A stretch of 12,318 bases of DNA, taken from Flavobacteriaceae bacterium (GTDB taxonomy: Bacteria > Bacteroidota > Bacteroidia > Flavobacteriales > Flavobacteriaceae). The stretch covers positions 1-12,318 of the forward strand of contig JAUYUF010000185.1 of assembly GCA_030694835.1 (NCBI GenBank), given 5' to 3'. Below the pieces are notes generated by a model that searched no databases, had not been told where the DNA came from, and worked only from the letters and a program-made list of their open reading frames with translations. Numbering within the stretch: the first letter of the stretch is position 1; each line of letters begins with the position of its first letter. Of the stretch, positions 6,845 to 12,318 are shown one piece after another. The translations under genes were made by a program, and so were the position numbers.

Positions 6845-7734
6845 TTTCTATAGATATAGCTTAAATAAGTAATCTTAAAAAAATCAAAAATAAATAATTT
6901 TGATTTTCCTTTAATTAAATATTTTTCCAAATATTTTCCTAAAAATTGATACACTTTCCCTAATAAATAATCAAAATAAAATTTCTTGATATTTTCGTGA
7001 GCTCTAAGTAACTTGACATCAATACAATAAATTATATTTTTATCTGACAATAATTTTAAATTATCCAAGGCCACTTTAGTTTTTCTTAAATATTCATCAT
7101 TCGATTCTAAGCCAAGATGATAAACTAAATTTTCAATGTGATTTATCTTAACCTTTTCTCTTTTTAAATCTATTGCAAAAACTACATCTTCATAACCATA
7201 CAATGATATCTCTTCATTAAATTTTATTTTACTAAATACTTGTTTATTAATCAAAAAGTTAGATGTAAAAAATGTTTTATAAGGTTTTTTTAATCTAAAA
7301 ATCAATTCTCTTTGTTCTCTATTTCTTCCAAAATTCCATCTCAGGTATTTATTATCATCAATTGAAATCTTGTCATATGCTAAACCTCCACAAAACACAC
7401 TTTCATTAGCTGTATTTCTTATAGCATAAATGTATTTTTTAATAAAATCAGATTCTTTAGGAAAAACATCCACATCTAAAAAAAGCAACCATTCAAACTT
7501 CGCTTTTTGTGCTAAATAATTTCGAATTGCACTTCTCCCCTTATTTTTCTCAAGCATATAATAAGATGCATTTTCTAAATGAACTAAATTATCATTTTCT
7601 TTAAATTTATAATCTGAAGCATCATCAATACAGATAATTTCAAAAGGTAAATTTTCATTAATGAGTTGCCGATGTATTTCCTTTACTAAAGGGAAGAAAT
7701 TATAATTATATGTTGGAATTAAGACTGAAACCAA
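6841..7734 (-). CDS. GT-A fold family 2 glycosyltransferase, TTG start, downstream of ftsE
   Basis: The 297-residue product is a family 2 inverting glycosyltransferase. It shows the N-terminal nucleotide-binding VLIPTYN (4-10), IDDAS (36-40), NKGRSAIRN (64-72), the metal-binding DxD as FLDVDVF (D87, D89), SNF near 158-160 and a GYEDVVFAIDL block (180-190) with Glu182/Asp183 in the place of the catalytic base motif. The last 50 residues are rich in Lys, Phe and Tyr and may touch the membrane. The start is TTG at 7732-7734 (read on the minus strand); upstream in the same frame only ATA occurs before a stop. The ftsE stop is only 2 nt away, so translation is probably coupled. Substrate unknown; a role in envelope polysaccharide or lipid glycosylation is inference. 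Confidence 0.85.
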   Translation of the reverse strand: MVSVLIPTYNYNFFPLVKEIHRQLINENLPFEIICIDDASDYKFKENDNLVHLENASYYMLEKNKGRSAIRNYLAQKAKFEWLLFLDVDVFPKESDFIKKYIYAIRNTANESVFCGGLAYDKISIDDNKYLRWNFGRNREQRELIFRLKKPYKTFFTSNFLINKQVFSKIKFNEEISLYGYEDVVFAIDLKREKVKINHIENLVYHLGLESNDEYLRKTKVALDNLKLLSDKNIIYCIDVKLLRAHENIKKFYFDYLLGKVYQFLGKYLEKYLIKGKSKLFIFDFFKITYLSYIYRN

Positions 7735-7736
7735 TT

Positions 7737-8420
7737 CTATACCGATTTTTGTACTACTTCAAAAATTTCACCATTATCACACTTTAGCGTTTGGTGATTA
7801 AATTTTAAAATAACAGAGTAGTCATGAGTAGCCATCAAAATAGTTTTTCCACTTTGATGAATTTCTTCTAAAACTTTCATCACCTCTACAGAAGTACTCG
7901 GATCTAAATTTCCTGTTGGTTCATCAGCTAAAATTAACTCAGGGTCATTTAATAAAGCTCTAGCAATTGCAACTCGTTGTTGCTCACCACCAGAAAGTTG
8001 GTGTGGCATTTTATAACCTTGTGTTTTCATACCAACTTTATCTAACACCTCATGTATTTTATTTTCAATACTATCATTGTCCTTCCAACCTGTTGCTTTT
8101 AAAACAAACTCTAAATTTTTAGTAACAGAACGATCATCTAACAATTTGAAATCTTGAAAAACAATTCCTATTTTTCTTCTTAAATAAGGAATCTCACTTA
8201 CTTTTAAATTTTTTAAATCAAAACCAACTATGGCTCCTTCACCTTTTTCAAGTGGTAAATCTCCATATAATGTTTTCATCAAACTACTTTTACCACTTCC
8301 AGTTTTACCAATTAAATAATAAAATTCACCTGGTTTAATTGTTAAATTAATATTTGATAATATTAAGTGGCCGCCTTGGAAAACCGAAGCATTTTGTAAT
8401 TTAAGAACTGATGATTCCAT
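7737..8420 (-). CDS. ftsE: FtsE-like cell-division ABC transporter ATPase
   Basis: FtsE is the cytoplasmic ATPase that, with the membrane protein FtsX, controls peptidoglycan hydrolysis during division. The 227-residue product has all ABC motifs: Walker A GKTGSGKS (38-45), Q-loop Gln89 in IGIVFQDFKLL, signature LSGGEQQ (142-148), Walker B LILADEP with Glu167, D-loop (NLD) and H-loop His199 (MATHD). The YLRRKIGIVFQDFKLLDD segment is very FtsE-like, and the length matches FtsE (about 220-230). LolD/MacB-type ATPases are the alternative, but they usually sit beside their permease. No ftsX is adjacent; in Bacteroidota it is commonly elsewhere. ATG at 8418-8420, facing away from the TPR gene. A glycosyltransferase follows with a 2-nt gap. 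Confidence 0.87.
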   Translation of the reverse strand: MESSVLKLQNASVFQGGHLILSNINLTIKPGEFYYLIGKTGSGKSSLMKTLYGDLPLEKGEGAIVGFDLKNLKVSEIPYLRRKIGIVFQDFKLLDDRSVTKNLEFVLKATGWKDNDSIENKIHEVLDKVGMKTQGYKMPHQLSGGEQQRVAIARALLNDPELILADEPTGNLDPSTSVEVMKVLEEIHQSGKTILMATHDYSVILKFNHQTLKCDNGEIFEVVQKSV

Positions 8421-8525
8421 ATATTTTTGATCTGATTATATCAATACTAATAAAGGGTTGAAATATACAACTTTTTAAAATTCTTAAGAAAGTTAAATTT
8501 TTGTTATCTTTTATTATCAACAAAG

Positions 8526-8533
8526 CAAATTTA
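8526..8533 (-). promoter_or_regulatory. Candidate -7 element for the ftsE transcript
   Basis: Read on the minus strand, this is TAAATTTG, an exact match to the Bacteroidota -7 pattern TAnnTTTG. It would give a leader of about 100 nt before the ftsE ATG. I see no TTG at the -33 distance, and in DNA this AT-rich an exact octamer can arise by chance, so support is weak. Confidence 0.25.
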
Positions 8534-8619
8534 CCCAATTGTTAAGATTTTTGTTCATAAGTTACCGTTTAATTGATGTAATATTTATGTTTCTATACGT
8601 TATCAAAAGAGAGAATCAT

Positions 8620-8627
8620 TAAATTTG
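8620..8627 (+). promoter_or_regulatory. Candidate -7 element for the TPR gene
   Basis: TAAATTTG matches the Bacteroidota -7 pattern exactly and lies 21 nt before the ATG at 8649, giving a short leader of about 15 nt. No TTG is seen at the -33 distance. Position is better than for the opposing candidate, but the evidence is still a pattern match only. Confidence 0.35.
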
Positions 8628-8648
8628 TTCATATCATAATTTAAAAAC

Positions 8649-11600
8649 ATGAAGCAGCTATCATTTTTATTTCTATTCGCTTTTATTTTCCAATTGTCTT
8701 ATGGACAAACAAAACTTAGCAACAATAATTTAAATGATTATCATAAAGCAATTGCACTTTATGAAGGCAAATCATATGAGGCTGCAATTGCAATGTTCGA
8801 AAGTATTAAAAATCAATTTAATAAATCATCAGAACATAGAGCCAACTGCGAATATTTTATTGCTAATTCAGCCATTAGAAGCGGACAAGCCAATGGCGAT
8901 CAATTAATGTTGGATTTTGTTAAAAATTATCCGACAAGTTTAAAAGTTTCAAATGCCTATCTAGAAGTTGGAAATTATTATTTTGATACGGGCAAATATG
9001 CTTATGCTTTAAAATGGCTATCTAAGGTTAAATCATCTAGTTTTTCATCTCAACAAGAAGAAGATTTTAAGTTTCGTTATGCATATGCTTTGTTTGCAAC
9101 CAATAATATTACCGAAGCTAAAAAGCATTTTTCACTATTACTTAATTCACCAAAATATGGATCACAAGCCAAATATTATTACGGATTTATGGCTTATAAT
9201 CAAGATAATTATGAAGAGGCCAATAAATACTTATCAGAAGTTGCACAAGATTCAAAATTTGAAAAAGATGTTTCTTATTATTTAGTTGATATGAATTTTA
9301 AACTCGGTAAATTTCAGAAAGCAATTGATTTAGGTCTTCCTTTACTTAAGACTAATAACCCAATTGACCAATCCGAAATTTCAAAAATCATTGGAGAAAG
9401 TTATTTTAACCTTAACAATTATGCTGAGGCAATTCCTCATCTATTAAAATACAGAGGTAAACGAGGAAAATGGAATAATACTGATTACTACTATTTAGGT
9501 TATTCCTATTACAAACAGAAAGATTATGAAAATGCTATTTCACAGTTTAATAAAATAATTAACGGTCAAAATGCTGTTGCTCAAAATGCATATTATCATT
9601 TAGCTGAATGTTATTTAAGAACCGATAAAAAATCTGAAGCCTTAAACGCTTTTAAAAATGCTTCTCAAATGACTTTTGATGAAAAAATAAGAGAAGATGC
9701 TTATTTAAATTATGCCAAATTGAGTTTTGAAATTGGAAATCCTTATAAAAATGTTGCAGAGGTTTTACAAGATTTCATTAAAGAATTTCCTCGTTCAACA
9801 CATAGAAATGAAATTAATGATTTAATCATAAGTTCATATATCACAACTAAAAATTATGCTGGCGCTATCACTTATTTAAAAGACAAATCAGACTCAAAAA
9901 GCAAAGCGCTTTATCAAAAAATAACTTATTTAAGAGGTGTTCAGTTATTTAATGAAAATGATTTTAATGGAGCTCAATTTCATTTTGAAAAATCTATTAA
10001 AGAAAATATTGACCCAATTTATACTGCTTTAGCTACTTTTTGGAAAGGAGAATCTAATTATCGACTTCATTATTTTAGAAATGCATTGCAAGATTTTAAA
10101 TCTTTCGAAAGAAATCTACATGCTAATAAAACAAATGAGTTTCAAATTGCTAATTATCATTTAGGTTACTCCTATTTTAAGCTAAAAGAATATGATGCTG
10201 CTGCAGATGAATTCCAAAAATTCATCAATAAAAAACCTAAAGACAACAATAAAATAAACGATAGTTATATGCGTTTAGGCGATAGTTATTTTGCATCAAG
10301 TAATTATTGGAAAGCATTGGAAGCGTATAATAAAGCCATTGATTTTAACGGAGTTGACGTTGATTATGCACTTTATCAAAAAGCAATTAGTTACGGATTT
10401 ATAAATAGAAATCCTGAAAAAATTAAGAATTTAGAAACCTTTTTAAATCGATTTCAAAAATCATCTTACAGAGATGATGCTTTGTATGAACTAGGAAATA
10501 CACAAATGGCTACAAATAATACAAACGGAGCTTTACAATCATTTAAAAAGTTGATTACAGAACATCCTAAAAGCACTTTTGTTGCAAGAGCAATGCTTAA
10601 AGAAGGATTAATTTATTACAATTCTGACAGAAATGATTTAGCGTTGGCCTCTTATAAAAAAGTAGTGAAAGATTTTCCTAAAAGTCAAGAAGCTAAAGAA
10701 GCTGTTGCCAATGCGCGTCAGTTATATATTGATATTGGAAAAGTAGATGAATATGCAGTTTGGGTAAAAGGATTAGATTTTGTTTCTATTTCTGATGCTG
10801 AGTTAGATAATACAACTTATGAATCTGCCGAGAAACCATTTTTATCAAATGATTTTAGAAAAGCGATTAGCGGATTTCAAAAATATTTAAATGTTTTTCC
10901 AAACGGATTGAATGCCACCAAAGCAAATTACTATTTGGCTCAATCATACATTAGCGAAAAGCAATTAAGTGATGCAATTCCACATTTGCAGAAAGTTGTT
11001 AATTCAAAAAATGAATATACCGAAACCTCTTTAACAATTTTAGCACAATTTTATTTAGAAAAAAGCGATTGGAATAACGCTATACCTGTTTTAAATTCAT
11101 TAGAAGATGTTGCCGAATCTACTCAAAACAAAACATTTGCCATGTCTAATTTGATGAAAGCATATTTTGAAACAAATCAAATTGCAAAAGCAGAATCTTA
11201 TGCCGAGAAAGTATTGGCATTACCTCGAATTGATGATAGAGCTAAAGCTGATGCAACCATTCTTATTGCAAGAGCCGCATTTAAAAATGGCAATGATAAT
11301 AAAGCTAAAGCGACTTATAAAGAAGTCGAAAAAAATTCAACTGGAAAAATTAAAGCAGAAGCATTGTATTTCAGTGCTTATTATGAACACAAAGCTGGCA
11401 ATTATAAAACCTCAAATGAAATTGTACAAAAATTAGCGGCTGATTATTCTGCTTACAAACTTTGGGGAGCAAAAGGCTTAATTATTATGGCTAAAAATTT
11501 TAATGCATTGAAAGATGCTTATCAAGCCAATTATATTTTAGAAAATGTGATTGCCAATTTTAGCGAATTTGAAGAAGTTGTTCAAGAAGCAAAATCAATT

Positions 11601-11663
11601 TTAGCCGATTTTAAAGTAGAACAATCAAAAACCAACGAATCAGTAATTATAGAAAATAAATAA
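8649..11663 (+). CDS. Secreted giant tetratricopeptide-repeat (TPR) protein, YbgF/BamD-like repeats
   Basis: The 1004-residue product starts with a clear signal peptide (MKQLSFLFLFAFIFQLSYG, cut before Gln20). The rest is almost entirely helical TPR hairpins. The clearest units start near residues 103, 172, 245, 280, 312, 501, 537, 608, 646, 756 and 793, for example ANYHLGYSYFKLKEYDAAAD at 501-520. Many units are closed by a hydrophobic-Pro-Lys/Arg-Ser turn (EFPRST 379, EHPKST 638, DFPKSQ 675, VFPNG 749), as in YbgF and BamD. It has no lipobox cysteine and no catalytic motif, so it is probably a soluble periplasmic or envelope-associated scaffold that binds protein partners. The likely partner is the outer-membrane protein encoded 7 nt downstream. 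Such TPR genes are common in Flavobacteriia but, as far as I know, lack an assigned function. Confidence 0.85.
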   Translation: MKQLSFLFLFAFIFQLSYGQTKLSNNNLNDYHKAIALYEGKSYEAAIAMFESIKNQFNKSSEHRANCEYFIANSAIRSGQANGDQLMLDFVKNYPTSLKVSNAYLEVGNYYFDTGKYAYALKWLSKVKSSSFSSQQEEDFKFRYAYALFATNNITEAKKHFSLLLNSPKYGSQAKYYYGFMAYNQDNYEEANKYLSEVAQDSKFEKDVSYYLVDMNFKLGKFQKAIDLGLPLLKTNNPIDQSEISKIIGESYFNLNNYAEAIPHLLKYRGKRGKWNNTDYYYLGYSYYKQKDYENAISQFNKIINGQNAVAQNAYYHLAECYLRTDKKSEALNAFKNASQMTFDEKIREDAYLNYAKLSFEIGNPYKNVAEVLQDFIKEFPRSTHRNEINDLIISSYITTKNYAGAITYLKDKSDSKSKALYQKITYLRGVQLFNENDFNGAQFHFEKSIKENIDPIYTALATFWKGESNYRLHYFRNALQDFKSFERNLHANKTNEFQIANYHLGYSYFKLKEYDAAADEFQKFINKKPKDNNKINDSYMRLGDSYFASSNYWKALEAYNKAIDFNGVDVDYALYQKAISYGFINRNPEKIKNLETFLNRFQKSSYRDDALYELGNTQMATNNTNGALQSFKKLITEHPKSTFVARAMLKEGLIYYNSDRNDLALASYKKVVKDFPKSQEAKEAVANARQLYIDIGKVDEYAVWVKGLDFVSISDAELDNTTYESAEKPFLSNDFRKAISGFQKYLNVFPNGLNATKANYYLAQSYISEKQLSDAIPHLQKVVNSKNEYTETSLTILAQFYLEKSDWNNAIPVLNSLEDVAESTQNKTFAMSNLMKAYFETNQIAKAESYAEKVLALPRIDDRAKADATILIARAAFKNGNDNKAKATYKEVEKNSTGKIKAEALYFSAYYEHKAGNYKTSNEIVQKLAADYSAYKLWGAKGLIIMAKNFNALKDAYQANYILENVIANFSEFEEVVQEAKSILADFKVEQSKTNESVIIENK

Positions 11664-11670
11664 CAGAAAA

Positions 11671-12318
11671 ATGATGAAAAAATTAATTCTTATTTTCAGT
11701 TTAATATTTGTAACCACAAATTTTTTCGCACAAGTAACAAAGCCAAAAGATACACTTAAAACGGAAACCATTAACGTTACAAAATCATATAAACCTACAG
11801 TTTCTGATGCTTTTAAGCTAAATGAAAATCCTTCGGTTCAAGAAGATCCTACTTTGGTAAAAGAAAAAATTCAATATGAAATACAGTCTGTTCCTGTTGC
11901 TTCAACCTTTACTCCTGCAAAAGGAAAGGCACAAGTTTTAGATCGACCTAAAAAAGAAATTATTTATGATAGTTTCTTATCAGTTGGTTACGGAAATTTC
12001 TCATCGCCTTTGTTTGAATCATTCTTGAAATTTAAAGCTGAACAAAATAATTACTTTAGTTTATATGGATTTTACAACAGCTCAAAAAATGGTGTTTCAA
12101 ATTCTTTAATAGAAGATGAATTTTCTAAAACTAACTTTCAAGCAGCTTATCATCATCAAGACAGATATTATGATTGGCAAGCAAAAGCAACGTTTGAAAA
12201 TAAAAAAATAAATTGGTATGGTTTACCTGAATTGCTAACTTATTCACCAACTTTTCTAGAAAATCTAAATCTTGAACAGAAATATCAAACTATAGGTTTA
12301 GATGGAAAAATAGATTTT
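11671..12318 (+). CDS. Putative outer-membrane beta-barrel protein, 3'-truncated by the window edge
   Basis: An open frame of 216 codons runs from ATG 11671 to the right edge without a stop. A second ATG follows at once, at 11674. The product starts with a signal peptide (MMKKLILIFSLIFVTTNFFA, then Gln). The mature N-terminus reads ETINVTKSYKPTVSDAFKLN, which has a TonB-box-like look, followed by a Pro-rich linker (about 50-95). From about residue 97 come alternating strands with aromatic ends, such as YDSFLSVGYGNFSSPLFESF and YFSLYGFYNSSKN, as in an outer-membrane barrel. No plug domain is visible between the leader and the first strands. Such genes are sometimes labelled TonB-dependent receptor; without a plug that is doubtful. 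It lies 7 nt after the TPR gene with no terminator between, so both are on one transcript. Confidence 0.75.
   Translation, partial: MMKKLILIFSLIFVTTNFFAQVTKPKDTLKTETINVTKSYKPTVSDAFKLNENPSVQEDPTLVKEKIQYEIQSVPVASTFTPAKGKAQVLDRPKKEIIYDSFLSVGYGNFSSPLFESFLKFKAEQNNYFSLYGFYNSSKNGVSNSLIEDEFSKTNFQAAYHHQDRYYDWQAKATFENKKINWYGLPELLTYSPTFLENLNLEQKYQTIGLDGKIDF

Noticed and set aside
5490..8420. A capsule or O-antigen cluster, because two glycosyltransferases lie close together
   Set aside because: They are on opposite strands, in different transcripts, and no Wzx/Wzy, sugar-nucleotide synthesis or export genes are present.
8469..8494. Inverted repeat AACTTTTT / AAGAAAGTT enclosing TTCTTAAGAA in the divergent region
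   Set aside because: Stem is about 8 bp, nearly all A-T, with no T-run on either strand; too weak to call an operator or terminator.
9079..9285. Alternative-frame reading of 68 codons within the TPR gene (and one at 11167-11436)
   Set aside because: The Ile/Lys-rich products are typical shadows of AT-rich TPR coding sequence.

Overview
The window looks like the chromosome of a member of the Flavobacteriaceae (phylum Bacteroidota), probably Flavobacterium-like. It is very AT-rich, start codons lack Shine-Dalgarno sequences, -7-like octamers of the TAnnTTTG type occur, and the protein families are typical flavobacterial ones (AlgE-type barrel, NrfHA with split CcsB/CcsA, FtsE without FtsX beside it, a giant TPR protein paired with an outer-membrane barrel). 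I see no tRNA, rRNA, CRISPR array, insertion sequence or phage gene.

Region 1 (1-1176): the 3' part of an outer-membrane beta-barrel of the alginate-export family, cut by the left edge, followed by a strong rho-independent terminator. Region 2 (1205-5456): a compact four-gene respiratory operon. It holds nrfH (tetraheme menaquinol dehydrogenase), nrfA (pentaheme ammonia-forming nitrite reductase with a CWTCK catalytic heme site), a ResB/CcsB protein and a CcsA/ResC protein, ending in a 17-bp hairpin terminator. The last two form a system II cytochrome c synthase, so the operon encodes both the enzyme and machinery that could attach its hemes. Electrons would run menaquinol -> NrfH -> NrfA, reducing nitrite to ammonium in the periplasm.

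Region 3 (5490-6844): a 76-residue three-helix membrane protein (YgjV/PQ-loop-like) and a GT-B glycosyltransferase starting at TTG. Region 4 (6841-8420, minus strand): an FtsE-type ABC ATPase and, 2 nt downstream, a GT-A family 2 glycosyltransferase, also starting at TTG. The two glycosyltransferase genes meet tail to tail and share the four bases TTAA. Region 5 (8421-8648): a divergent intergenic region. Region 6 (8649-12318): a 1004-residue secreted TPR protein, then, 7 nt later, an outer-membrane barrel-like protein cut by the right edge. These two are probably a functional pair at the cell envelope.

Most of the window is recognisable. The least explained parts are the TPR/barrel pair with a TonB-box-like segment but no plug in view, the 76-residue membrane protein, the FtsE-glycosyltransferase coupling, and the way both strong terminators lie almost on top of the next gene's start.
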